Source of the DNA: Prunella strophiata
Taxonomy: Eukaryota; Chordata; Aves; Passeriformes; Prunellidae
Length of the DNA: 64,000 nt
Reading direction: 5' to 3'
Assembly (NCBI GenBank): GCA_036583965.1
Contig: JAZBQD010000021.1
Coordinates: forward strand, 17,775,266 to 17,839,265
Part shown: positions 27,074 through 38,151 of the stretch, piece by piece
How the letters are laid out: each line of letters starts with the position of its first letter
Position numbering within the stretch: position 1 is the first letter of the stretch
The notes under the pieces: generated by a model
The model's input: only the letters and a program-made list of their open reading frames with translations
Told to the model about the DNA's origin: nothing
Database searches by the model: none
Made by a program: the position numbers and the translations under genes

Positions 27074-28584
27074 TATGATGATACCAGAGCATCCCAGGAA
27101 GATTTTGTGGTGACAGGGAATTTCTGGATGTGCTCTTCATGTTTGACCACCTCCCCTCCCCACACAATCTCTGCCACATTTCCTTCTCTGGGTTTTACAG
27201 GACTCCAAGTCCTCCTTTGATTCTGAGCAGGATCTTGATGGAACTACAAAAGCAAAGCTATTTATTATTTTTGCTATTTTGTGGTTTGTGTGCCTGAACC
27301 CGAAGGGGTGAGGGGCATTTCTCAGTGGCACAGCCCCATTTCCACCCCGTGCCTCCTGTGCCTCCCTCTCTGCTGCTGGTGATCATCACAGGAGCCTCTG
27401 CAGGTTAAGAACAAACTGTGCTGCACGTGAAAGCCAAGGGAATCTTAATTTTATTGCATTTTATTTTATTTTTGGTCCAGCATTGTGCTTTGCCCAAGAG
27501 CACCATCTTCTGGCTCTCCATTTCTGGGAGCTGAGCTGAATTCTGCTGCAAGGGGAAGGTGGTGAGGGGAAGTTAAAGCTGCTGAAGCTGTGCCTGGTGG
27601 GACATTCTCTGCCATTTCCTATTTAAAAACTCCAAAGCTCTCTCTGAACCATTTTCTTCAGAATTCCTTGCAATTCTTGGCTGACTTTGGACAATTCTCT
27701 GCATGGTCCTGCTATTCCTGATGTCCTTGCAGTGAGTTCTCACTTCTGGGCTCTTATGTGGTTGTTCTGGCTTAATTTTGCTCCTCAGAGCTGTTTTTCT
27801 GACCACTAAAATCAGTGTACCTTGACCAGAAAGCACCTCAAGAAGAAATTCTCTTAAGAGCTGATTTTGATCCCATGTGAGATTTTATCACTGATGCAAG
27901 ATTTGTGAGAGATTTTTGGGTGAAATTGATGCTGGTTCCTGATTTTCCAAAACTGAGTGCATATAAGCATTATTTCCATAAGAATCTCTTTTGAATCAGT
28001 GCCTCTGTCACAGAAAAACCAGGTGGGAACATGAAATGTGAAAAGGGCCCAATTAACAATCAGGTCAGGATAAAATTTAAAATAATTTCAGCTCATAGGT
28101 GCACTCTTTTCCCAGGCAACAATTGAAATTTTTTTCCTATTGTTCCATCACAATAAAGCCACAACTGGGAGGAAGTTCATCACCAAACTCCTGTCACTTG
28201 TTTGGTGTCTTGGGCAGAAGAGGAGCAGGGATCTATCAGATATCTCCCAGCCATGTGTTCTAACCAAAAAACCCCAACAATTCCCTGCAGGATGGAGATG
28301 CTCTGCACTGCTCTGCTGTTTCATGAGTCATTGAAATCAGGGGAGATTTCACCTCCTGGTGAGAAACTTTGGAATTGCCAGGGTGGTTAAGCATGGAAGA
28401 GATTTCCTTGGGGGTGGTGAAGTCTTTCCCCTGAGAGGCTTTGAGAACAGAGGGGAGAAATCTCTGTCAAGAGCAGTTTGTGTGGCTGAGGCTGCCTGGG
28501 GCAGGGAGAGGCACTGGGTGACCCCTGAGGCTCCCTAGCAGCCCTGTTTTGGTGATTAACCCAGGTTTTAACTTTTCTATTTTT
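27074..28584. other. Unique intergenic sequence, no gene recognised
   Basis: No mobile-element end or conserved frame identified before the LTR fragment that starts near 28585. Confidence 0.5.
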
Positions 28585-31523
28585 CACTGTGCTGCTTTAG
28601 TGTGTGGGTCTGAGCTTCACATCAGGGGATGGTGAGCTCTGTGCACAGAGCAGGGAGACAAAACAATTCCTGCTCCAGCTGGGGACCAAGGACAAATGAT
28701 CCAAATCTCAGCCCAGGAGCACAAACAGCGTGGGCTGAAGAGAGAAAAACAAGCAGGGTGGGACTGCAGGGGCTAAAGCTGGAATGGGACAATGAACTCC
28801 AAGGTGCAAATGGAGCAGAACTGATCCAAGTGAGAGACCCCGTGAGCGCTCGTGCATTTTGTGCCCATTTTGGTTCATCTTGGGTTCATTTTGTGCCCAT
28901 TTTGGTTCATCTTGGGTTCATTTTGTCACCATTTTGGTTCATCTTGGGTGCATTTTGTGCCCATTTTGGTTCATCTTGGGTTCATTTTGTGCCCATTTTG
29001 GTTCATCTTGGGTTCATTTTGTGCCCATTTTGGTTCATCTTGGGTTCATTTTGTGCCCATTTTGGTTCATCTTGGGTTCATTTTGTGCCCATTTTGGTTC
29101 ATCTTGGGTTCATTTTGTGCCCATTTTGGTTCATCTTGGGTTCATTTTGTGCCCATTTTGGTTCATCTTGGGTTCATTTTGTGCCCATTTTGGTTCATCT
29201 TGGGTTCATTTTGTGCCCATTTTGGTTCATCTTGGGTTCATTTTGTGCCCATTTTGGTTCATCTTGGGTTCATTTTGTGCCCATTTTGGTTCATCTTGGG
29301 TTCATTTTGTGCCCATTTTGGTTCATCTTGGGTTCATTTTGTGCCCATTTTGGTTCATCTTGGGTTCATTTTGTGCCCATTTTGGTTCATCTTGGGTTCA
29401 TTTTGTGCCCATTTTGGTTCATCTTGGGTTCATTTTGTGCCCATTTTGGTTCATCTTGGGTTCATTTTGTGCCCATTTTGGTTCATCTTGGGTTCATTTT
29501 GTGCCCATTTTGGTTCATCTTGGGTTCATTTTGTGCCCATTTTGGTTCATCTTGGGTTCATTTTGTGCCCATTTTGGTTCATCTTGGGTTCATTTTGTGC
29601 CCATTTTGGTTCATCTTGGGTTCATTTTGTGCCCATTTTGGTTCATCTTGGGTTCATTTTGTGCCCATTTTGGTTCATCTTGGGTTCATTTTGTGCCCAT
29701 TTTGGTTCATCTTGGGTTCATTTTGTGCCCATTTTGGTTCATCTTGGGTTCATTTTGTGCCCATTTTGGTTCATCTTGGGTTCATTTTGTGCCCATTTTG
29801 GTTCATCTTGGGTTCATTTTGTGCCCATTTTGGTTCATCTTGGGTTCATTTTGTGCCCATTTTGGTTCATCTTGGGTTCATTTTGTGCCCATTTTGGTTC
29901 ATCTTGGGTTCATTTTGTGCCCATTTTGGTTCATCTTGGGTTCATTTTGTGCCCATTTTGGTTCATCTTGGGTTCATTTTGTGCCCATTTTGGTTCATCT
30001 TGGGTTCATTTTGTGCCCATTTTGGTTCATCTTGGGTTCATTTTGTGCCCATTTTGGTTCATCTTGGGTTCATTTTGTGCCCATTTTGGTTCATCTTGGG
30101 TTCATTTTGTGCCCATTTTGGTTCATCTTGGGTTCATTTTGTGCCCATTTTGGTTCATCTTGGGTTCATTTTGTGCCCATTTTGGTTCATCTTGGGTTCA
30201 TTTTGTGCCCATTTTGGTTCATCTTGGGTTCATTTTGTGCCCATTTTGGTTCATCTTGGGTTCATTTTGTGCCCATTTTGGTTCATCTTGGGTTCATTTT
30301 GTGCCCATTTTGGTTCATCTTGGGTTCATTTTGTGCCCATTTTGGTTCATCTTGGGTTCATTTTGTGCCCATTTTGGTTCATCTTGGGTTCATTTTGTGC
30401 CCATTTTGGTTCATCTTGGGTTCATTTTGTGCCCATTTTGGTTCATCTTGGGTTCATTTTGTGCCCATTTTGGTTCATCTTGGGTTCATTTTGTGCCCAT
30501 TTTGGTTCATCTTGGGTTCATTTTGTGCCCATTTTGGTTCATCTTGGGTTCATTTTGTGCCCATTTTGGTTCATCTTGGGTTCATTTTGTGCCCATTTTG
30601 GTTCATCTTGGGTTCATTTTGTGCCCATTTTGGTTCATCTTGGGTTCATTTTGTGCCCATTTTGGTTCATCTTGGGTTCATTTTGTGCCCATTTTGGTTC
30701 ATCTTGGGTTCATTTTGTGCCCATTTTGGTTCATCTTGGGTTCATTTTGTGCCCATTTTGGTTCATCTTGGGTTCATTTTGTGCCCATTTTGGTTCATCT
30801 TGGGTTCATTTTGTGCCCATTTTGGTTCATCTTGGGTTCATTTTGTGCCCATTTTGGTTCATCTTGGGTTCATTTTGTGCCCATTTTGGTTCATCTTGGG
30901 TTCATTTTGTGCCCATTTTGGTTCATCTTGGGTTCATTTTGTGCCCATTTTGGTTCATCTTGGGTTCATTTTGTGCCCATTTTGGTTCATCTTGGGTTCA
31001 TTTTGTGCCCATTTTGGTTCATCTTGGGTTCATTTTGTGCCCATTTTGGTTCATCTTGGGTTCATTTTGTGCCCATTTTGGTTCATCTTGGGTTCATTTT
31101 GTGCCCATTTTGGTTCATCTTGGGTTCATTTTGTGCCCATTTTGGTTCATCTTGGGTTCATTTTGTGCCCATTTTGGTTCATCTTGGGTTCATTTTGTGC
31201 CCATTTTGGTTCATCTTGGGTTCATTTTGTGCCCATTTTGGTTCATCTTGGGTTCATTTTGTGCCCATTTTGGTTCATCTTGGGTTCATTTTGTGCCCAT
31301 TTTGGTTCATCTTGGGTTCATTTTGTGCCCATTTTGGTTCATCTTGGGTTCATTTTGTGCCCATTTTGGTTCATCTTGGGTTCATTTTGTGCCCATTTTG
31401 GTTCATCTTGGGTTCATTTTGTGCCCATTTTGGTTCATCTTGGGTTCATTTTGTGCCCATTTTGGTTCATCTTGGGTTCATTTTGTGCCCATTTTGGTTC
31501 ATCTTGGGTTCATTTTGTGCCCA
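28585..31523 (+). mobile_element. LTR fragment whose internal 32-bp repeat is hugely expanded
   Basis: The first ~270 bp (TGTGCTGCTTTAGTGTGTGG through GTGAGCGCTCGTGCATTT) are nearly identical to 48961-49240, the 5' part of a complete-looking LTR. There the same sequence leads into five 32-bp units and then an LTR 3' end with AATAAA. Here the units continue for 2.67 kb and run directly into unrelated DNA at 31524, so the LTR 3' half is missing. The 5' boundary is approximate. Confidence 0.85.
28857..31523. repeat. 32-bp minisatellite, ~83 units, almost perfectly homogeneous
   Basis: The unit contains TTTTGTGCCCATTTTGG, then TTCATCTTGGG, then TTCA. The third unit differs (TTTTGTCACC and a GGTGCA end). 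From about 28975 to 31520 I see no substitution: the pattern recurs exactly every 480 bp. Because 32 is not a multiple of 3 and no plus-strand frame of the unit has a stop, all three plus frames stay open for 913 to 1001 codons. These are not proteins. The near-identity implies very recent expansion, gene-conversion-like homogenisation, or assembly over-collapse or expansion. Confidence 0.97.
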
Positions 31524-32998
31524 CATTGTTCAGCAGGACTCACTTTGGGTCTTACATGCTGCAAACGAGGTCATGTATTCAAAAGGGATCTAAAGGCTGA
31601 GGTTCCTGAGATAGGATTTGCATTGTGCTCTTGACAGGCAGTATTTATTCCTCTGTAAAAAAGTTCCTTGCAGATTAGAGTTACAGAAACTGCTACAACC
31701 AGCTTCTGGGTCTGTTTTTAAGCTGTATAATATCTTTGATTGTAGCAGAGATTGGGGTTTGATTGGAAGGACGTGTCTGTGTGTGGATGTGCTGCACGAG
31801 TTGCAAATCTATTATTTACAGCAGACACAGGGTTTTGGTTTTTCTTTCTTCATTGCTTTTTGGGCCAGTCCAGCCTGGTCCCTGTGTTGCAGCTCAGTGT
31901 GACACCATCTGGCAGCTCTGTGCTGCTCCTAGACCTGTGTGAAAGCCACCAGCAGAAGTTTAAAATTGTGATGTTTTGGTTCATTTTAGCAAATATCCTC
32001 TCGGGACGTTGAAGCTGCAGGATAAATTTTCCTGCAAAACCTCCTAATAAGCCTCTGTTCACTCATCCCCTACTCAACATTACATGTGAGTGTGAAAAAA
32101 AAAAAGGGAGACAATTCCATCTGGCAACATTTGGGTCTGAAGGTTGAGATTCCACCAGCAGGATCTGGGCTGAGCTCATTGGCAGAGCAGCACCTCATTT
32201 TCATAATGGTAGAAATATATTTCAGTTTAAAGAGATAGGAGTGACTGTTATTTAAATTTATATTTGGATCCTGAACATCCCAGAAGCCCTGGAGATATTT
32301 GGAAATGGATTTAGCCTACACCAGACCCCTGAAGGGTGTGAATATTGAGGTTATTTTAACCCCTTTTGTTTTGCCATCTTGAAATGCATTTCCCTGCTCT
32401 TTTTTCTTCAGCGTGCCAAGGATTTGGAGAGATATGGAATGACTGGAAAAAGAGAGGTAAAACAAGGATTTTGTCTGGATGTCACCCAGCCTGGAGGCCC
32501 CAGGAAATGAAATTATGACAGGGAGTAGTTTGTCTTGGAGGAGCTGTGCCTGGAGGCAGGATGAAGGAGCATGGGTGACCTCTGTCCTTACAGATCTGCT
32601 GCTTCCCTCCTTATTATTTCCAACTGTGCAATTCTATGGCAGGAGTACGTGTGTTCCTCTTGATGAGAGTGTTTACAAGAGCAGCATTTGTGATGCCTTT
32701 AAACCTGAGATTATTTAGTCTTCTAATTTTAGAGCTGTTCCCTTCTCTCTTCCATGCAAACCTGGTGTTAGCAATTGTAAATTGGCTCCAGCTTCAACTC
32801 AGAGAATTTAAAACAGTATGAAACTGATTTTTTTTTTAAATAAGGAATTATTCTTTTCCTCTATGCTGCCTTTCATGCAGACATATTCTGCACTGTGGGC
32901 AGTAAGCACATCACAGATTAGAGCTCCTCAAAAGGTCCCAGCTTCCATCTGAAGGAAATTTGGGGGAACACAAAAAGGGTCTCAAGAGGTAATGGTTT
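31524..32998. other. Unique intergenic sequence with one exon-like segment
   Basis: No gene established. A 45-nt segment at 32412-32456 sits between a good acceptor (TTTTTTCTTCAG) and a GTAAAA donor and stays in frame (RAKDLERYGMTGKRE). One isolated short segment is not enough to call a gene. Confidence 0.4.
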
Positions 32999-33433
32999 TG
33001 TCAGGAAAATTAATCCACAAACACCAGAGCTTTATGTCTAGAAAGGAGACAGAGGAGTCCTTTTACTTTATTGAATAAAGGGAGAGGCCATGGGAGCATT
33101 CCCCTGGAGTTTCTCCAATTTTTGGAGATCTCAGCCTCCTTTTTATACCAATTTCCCACATTTCCCTCTCTCTTTTCCCTCTCTTCCCCATTGCCTGAGG
33201 TACTTGAGAGGCACAGACTTCCTGGCATGCCTGATTTCCCTCCAATGTATAAACCTCCCCTTTTAATTTTTAATTTTTATAAAATTTATGTTTTGTTCTT
33301 TCATTGTTTCTTTCCTCTTTGAATATCCAATTTCATTTATCAGCAAACCTACAGTTCATTGTAAAAAGCAACATCTTTTCCCATTCATCAACCAGTGGAA
33401 GTCCTTCCCATTGTTCCTTTTATCTCTCAGTGC
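32999..33433 (-). mobile_element. Probable solo LTR, minus strand
   Basis: On the minus strand a TATA box (GGTATAAAAAGG, plus-strand 33138-33149) is followed about 75 bp later by AATAAAG (plus-strand TTTATT 33067-33072), and the element ends TTTTCCTGACA at 32999. This is LTR U3-R-U5 order. The left flank is TGGTTT. A TGGTTT also occurs at 33434-33439 but is not directly preceded by a clean CA end, so the right boundary is tentative and the element may be longer. Confidence 0.55.
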
Positions 33434-33439
33434 TGGTTT

Positions 33440-34167
33440 TATCCACCAGCAGACCCACAGCTTGTTTGGAAAGACAAACCCCTCATTGCTCTCAGTTTCA
33501 ACAGCAGATTCATAATTGGGGAATGTTGGTGGGACTGGGGAGCTCTGGCCATCCCTAAAAGCTCCCAGTGCAGCTCTGGGCTGTGTCCCTGTGGAGCAGG
33601 GAGGGAATTCCTGTGTGGGAGCTGCTGCTGGGGTCAGCACAGAGGTTAAAGGCTCTCTGCAGAATGTCAGACCTCTGCCCTGGGTTTGTCCTTTTGCCAA
33701 AACTGTTTCGTGCTGGAGACAGCTCTCAGTTTCCTGGTGAGAAATGTGGCTTCTGTAGTACAGCTGCTCTGGGAGATTCCTCTTGTTTCCTCACCAGTCT
33801 CTCTCAGATCTTGTTTTTAATGAGGTTTCTTGTTCCAGAGAGCTACCACAGAAGGACACTGGGCTGAACCTCTGCACTCCAGAAGAACCCATGAATAATT
33901 CAAGCCCATTAGCATTCATCCACTCCCACCGAGGCTGTTGCCCAAACGAACTCACTCCTATCATCTTAACGACTTATTCCTTCCTAACTACCTTTTTTTT
34001 TTTTCCCCTCTTCTGTTTCTCTTTTTCACTCTACCACCCCTTCTTATGGAAAACACCACCTGCCTTTCCCATGGGGTTCCACAGGGAATGTTGGCTGCTG
34101 CTCTGGGGACCTTGTGTGACAAGAAAGGGGTCACTGCCAGGCCAGCTCTGAGAGCTGCTTCCAGGTC
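33440..34167. other. Intergenic sequence, no gene recognised
   Basis: May include the outer part of the LTR to its left. Several short frames overlap on both strands without recognisable families. Confidence 0.4.
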
Positions 34168-34173
34168 AGAAGT

Positions 34174-34798
34174 TGTCAGAACCCAGCACATCCCTCTGGC
34201 TGCCCTGGATGGCTCCAGCCCCTGGCAGGGGCTCAGAGACCTTGGCACAGAACCCAAGACCCCTGTGCCTTTGATCTTGAGCCATGGAAAAAATTACCAA
34301 CCTTATATGAAGAGTTGCAAGCCACACAAATTAAGTAGAGTAAGAGTTAGCTTATCATAGGGTGAAAAAGTAGAATTTTGGGGTTTTTTAGAATGAGGGT
34401 TTGGGGGTCAAGATGGAGGAATTTGAGCACGTTCTGTCCTTCTTTCTCCTTCTTCACAGCCTCCATCTTCTGGGTGATGGTGGCACTTTTGGGTTGGTTT
34501 AGAGTAGAGTTGGACTGTGTAACACAGGTGATAGGTATTGGAAAATAACTGTAAATAATGTACAGGTAGGTTTTAGTATAAAAAGACACCACCACCCCAG
34601 AGGTGGGCAGTGTGCCTGGGGACTGACCTGCTGAACAGACCTGGGCTGGTCAGGAAAAGAATGTAATAGATAAGAAAAAATAATCAACCTTGAAGACTGC
34701 AAATGAAGACTCCTGACTCCTTCTTCAGTGCTCAGGCTGGGACACAGAGACTCTCAAACACATCTGGGTCTCTTGAGACACATGAGAAGCTCTGAACA
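34174..34798 (+). mobile_element. Solo ERVK-like LTR, family 1 copy C (625 bp)
   Basis: It starts TGTCAGAACCC and ends CTCTGAACA, with perfect 6-bp target duplications AGAAGT at 34168-34173 and 34799-34804. TATAAAAAG and a degraded poly(A) region (AAAAAATAATCAACC) are present. The last ~60 bp differ from the sister copies. Its duplication differs from that of the copy 1.8 kb away, so the two are independent insertions and not one provirus. Confidence 0.95.
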
Positions 34799-34804
34799 AG
34801 AAGT

Positions 34805-36566
34805 GATTTTGGCAAGGGGGATTTCTCAGCAGTGCTGCTCATGCATTGTGAGCCTCACAGCAGCAGGACAGCAGCTCAGGGAGCTTCCCCTCAGAAGGCT
34901 CAGACCATAAAACAGATATTTCTGGTCAAGGCCTTCTGCCTCGGTTAGCCCCACTTGTTGTGGGGCAAGAACATACTGTCATCTCGAGCAGGGAAGCTCT
35001 GAACTTAAGAGAAGCTGGTAATGTGAGCCAATTCTCTGTTTATGGCCAATTTCTGAAGAGTTCATTGCCAGTTATTGCTTTGCTCTGGCACCACTCATTT
35101 CTTAGCAGAGTGAGAATATCCTAAAGCCATTCCTGACTTTCTGGTGGGGATGTTCCCATTTCTGACACCTCAGTGGAGAACCTCTGGCTCTGTTTCTTGT
35201 CTTCACCACCCCCTGTGCCCCTCACTCCACAGCAAACCTGCCTGCCCACACTTTTTGCTTTCTCTCCCTTTCACCTTCCTGTCTCAGTGGTGTTCATTTT
35301 CCTGCAACAAACCCTGCAAAGATAAAGCAGGCAGGAACAGCAGCTTTTGCTGGGGTGGGTCAGGGGGAAGCAAAGCTTTGCCATGGCTGTGGCACAGGGC
35401 TGGCAGGGCAGCCAGCTCTCCTGGCTTTGGCAGTGACTCCCTGAGTGACTTCATCCTGCAGGGAACCCCAATTAGCAGCACTTCAGTCCAAGGGGATTAG
35501 CTCCAGGCTGCTAAATTCCTGTCAGGTACCCTCTGAAAGGCCAGCCCCAGCCTGTCCTTGCTGGATTGGGTATGAATGGGCACAGGAAAGGTGAACTATT
35601 CTCTATTCTATTACTTATCCCCTTGGGCAGTGCAGTCTTCCCCTGTAAAGTTGAACTTTAAATATTATAGTTATTAAGGCTTGTCCAGGTTTGAGATTTA
35701 GCTCATATAAATTCTGACAGGAACAAATGACTCTAAATTGTGACCAAATCTTTCTTTCTCCTCATTCTCTTGCCCTTCCAGGTCTGCTGCTCAAAGAGGA
35801 AACTGAATCAGAAAAGCTCAGGAAGATAAACAGCTGCTTTAAAACAAAGTTATCCAGATCTCTTCCTAATAGATAAATTTACTGCAACATGCCATGCTGC
35901 AGCTGAAAGCAGGATGTTTGTGACAGATACTTTTCTACTTGAAATTGGCTTTTAAAGCAGGTAGCAAGTGGAGGGGAGTGGAGCATGGCAAGCTGCAGGC
36001 AGAGCTCAGGGGAGAGGGGGACATTGTGGAGTTCAGTTTCCTGGGTCAAAGCTCCATCAGATAACACAAGAAATGCTGATGGGAAAGCAGGTGGACCAAG
36101 ACAGATCAGTGAAACGTGGTGGGAAGCAGCTTGGGTCTGGGAATTGGGACACCAGGCACCAGGGACTCTGGGAATTATTTCTGATTGTGCTGTTGAAGAA
36201 CAATTGCTCTGTTGAGCATTTCCCCACTTGCTCTGCCCCACCTTTTTCTTTCCCCCATTCATGCCAAAGAGCAGCAACTGTGGGTGCTGCAAAATGGGAT
36301 TAATGGAAGGTCTGACTTGGCTCAGAGAACTGCAGTGGCAACTGGAAACCAGGGCAGGGCTGGCAGTGATTTTGGGGGTGGGAAGGGTGGCTGACAGCAG
36401 CCCAGCCCATGCCAGCCCTTCTCCTGGCAGGAGGCAGCAACAGCCAGGGCTAAGTGGCCAGGCTGGTGCCACAGCAGCCCCAGCCCAGGGCAAACCCTGG
36501 CTTTGCCTCTGCCTGGGCTGGCCCTGCACAGGCAGAGCACATTCCCCAGCTCAGTTAAATCAGCTC
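34805..36566. other. Intergenic sequence between two family-1 LTRs
   Basis: No gag, pol or env-like frame lies between the LTRs, so this is not a provirus interior. A 216-codon minus-strand frame (35879-36529) is proline- and alanine-rich chance sequence opposite other open frames. Confidence 0.5.
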
Positions 36567-36572
36567 AGAGAG

Positions 36573-37196
36573 TGTCAGAAGCCCAGCACATCCCTCTGGC
36601 TGCCCTGGATGGCTCCAGCCCCTGGCAGGGGCTCAGAGGCCTTGGCACAGAGCCCAAGACCCCTGTGCCTTTGATCCTGAGCCATGGAAAAAATTACCAA
36701 CCTTATATGAAGAGTTACAAGCCACACAAATTAAGTAGAGTAATAATTAGCTTATCACAGGTGAAAAAGTAGAATTTTGGGGTTTTTTAGAATGAGAGTT
36801 CAGGGGTCAAGATGGAGGAATTTGGGCGTGTTCTGTCCTTCTTTCTCCTTCTTCACAGCCTCCATCTCCTGGGTGATGGTGGCACTTTTGGATTGGTTTA
36901 GAGCACAGTTGGACTGTGTAACACAGGTGATAGGTATTGGAAAATAACTGTAAATAATGTACAGGTAGTTTTTAGTATAAAAAGACAACACCACCCCAGA
37001 GGTGGGCAGTGTGCCTGGGACTGACCTGCTGAACAGACCTGGGCTGGTCAGGGAGAAAATTTGTTAGATAAGAAATAATAAACAACCTTGGAAACTGCAC
37101 AAGAAGACTCCTGACTCCTTCTTTAGTTCATGGGCTGGGACACAGAGACTCTCAAACAGATCAGGGTCATCTCCAGCTCCTGAGAGAACTCTGACA
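36573..37196 (+). mobile_element. Solo ERVK-like LTR, family 1 copy D (624 bp)
   Basis: It starts TGTCAGAAGCCC and ends ACTCTGACA, with perfect 6-bp target duplications AGAGAG at 36567-36572 and 37197-37202. The TATA box (TATAAAAAG, about 36976) and AATAAA in the R region are intact. By eye it is very close to copies A and B, which suggests a family active relatively recently. Confidence 0.95.
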
Positions 37197-37202
37197 AGAG
37201 AG

Positions 37203-37584
37203 ATCTCTGATGTTTGTAGATGCAGCTTCCTTACACATTCAGGGGCTGTTCCCAAGCACTGTGCATTCAGGTGCAGCTTGCCAGGGCTCTGATCTCACCG
37301 GGGATCTGTTTAGCTCAGGAAAGAGCTGAACACAATTTTACCGAGGTTGAAACAACGTGTCCTTTAACTCGGGATAACGATGCTCTCTCTGCCAGGCTGC
37401 CCGGGTCTGCCCCGGGCAATGGTCCCGTGAAAACCCTCGGTGGTGCTGCAGAGGGAGGGGAATAAAACCAACCCGTCCCTGTGACAAGGGATAAAACCTC
37501 CTGCACGTGGTTATTCTGCTGTGGTTTGCCCTTACAGTGCCTTTCACAGCAGGATCTGGAGACATTTTCCAGACGTTAGTTAAT
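37203..37584. other. CpG-containing sequence next to a MIR-like remnant
   Basis: Relatively rich in CpG (CACCGGGG, TTACCGAGG, CTCGGGATAACGATG, GCCCGGGTC, CCCTCGGTGG) compared with the surrounding AT-rich desert. No exon is supported. Retained CpGs can mark a hypomethylated regulatory element, but this is inference only. Confidence 0.4.
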
Positions 37585-37770
37585 TAATCTCCATAACATC
37601 CCTGTGAATTAGGTGACTTATCTGCTGCTTTACAGACGTGTGAGCTGAGGCAGCAGAGGTTAAGTGTCTTCCCCGAAGTTAAACAGTGAATTAGAGGGAA
37701 ATGCTGAGAGTGAAAGGAAGGGCCACAGTCCTGTCTGACAGCCCTGCTCTCCCACCAGCACTGCCTTCCC
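37585..37770 (-). mobile_element. Ancient MIR-like CORE-SINE remnant, antisense
   Basis: The plus strand reads ATCTCCATAACATCCCTGTG, then TTTACAGACGTGTGAGCTGA, GGCAGCAGAGGTTAAGTG, CTTCCCCGAAGTTAAACAGT and later CCTGTCTGACAGCCCTGCTC. This follows the order of the reverse complement of MIR elements: the conserved core, the GAGGTTAAGT block, and the tRNA-like end near TCTGAC...GCTCT. MIR/CORE-SINEs predate the amniote radiation, so a recognisable copy in a bird is old. The assignment rests on remembered consensus order, not an alignment. Confidence 0.7.
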
Positions 37771-37842
37771 CCTAAACCCTGCCCTGCTGGACAGCTAACG
37801 TGCTGAACTTCAAATATTTCTTGCAAAACATTGGCTCATTAG

Positions 37843-38145
37843 TGTCACTGTAGGACACAAAACCACACAAAACAGACAGCAGCTCCTTGCAAGGTGCAAG
37901 AGAGCAAAAAGAGAGAGATTTTATTGAATCTGACTCCATTTATAGATTTCTGAAATCCCAGTGTCATTGGAGGGTGACAGTGCCACCTCCTCAATGTCAC
38001 TGGACAACCCAACAGTCCATCAAGTTGCTCTTCCTCCATAGAGGAATGCAAAACAATAAGTTATTTACAGAAAGTGTGTGAGAAAGTTCTGCACAAGAAT
38101 GTAAACATCAGAAGGCTTTAGAGAAACTTGAAAATCAGGGCAACA
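37843..38145 (-). mobile_element. Solo LTR, family 2 copy B (303 bp)
   Basis: The plus strand starts TGTCACTGTAGGACAC and ends CAGGGCAACA, with perfect 6-bp duplications CATTAG at 37837-37842 and 38146-38151. Read on the minus strand it has CTATAAATGG as a TATA box and CAATAAAATC as a poly(A) signal in LTR order. The 6-bp duplication suggests an ERVK-type integrase. Confidence 0.94.
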
Positions 38146-38151
38146 CATTAG

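Noticed and set aside
22772..31523. CRISPR-like arrays
   Set aside because: Units are contiguous tandem repeats without unique spacers, and there are no cas genes. The DNA is vertebrate.
28629..31634. Three overlapping plus-strand frames of 913 to 1001 codons
   Set aside because: The 32-bp unit has no stop in any plus frame, so openness is automatic. There is no codon-level variation as in a real gene.
34174..37196. A provirus bounded by two same-strand LTRs
   Set aside because: Each LTR has its own distinct 6-bp target duplication (AGAAGT and AGAGAG), and the DNA between them has no retroviral frame.
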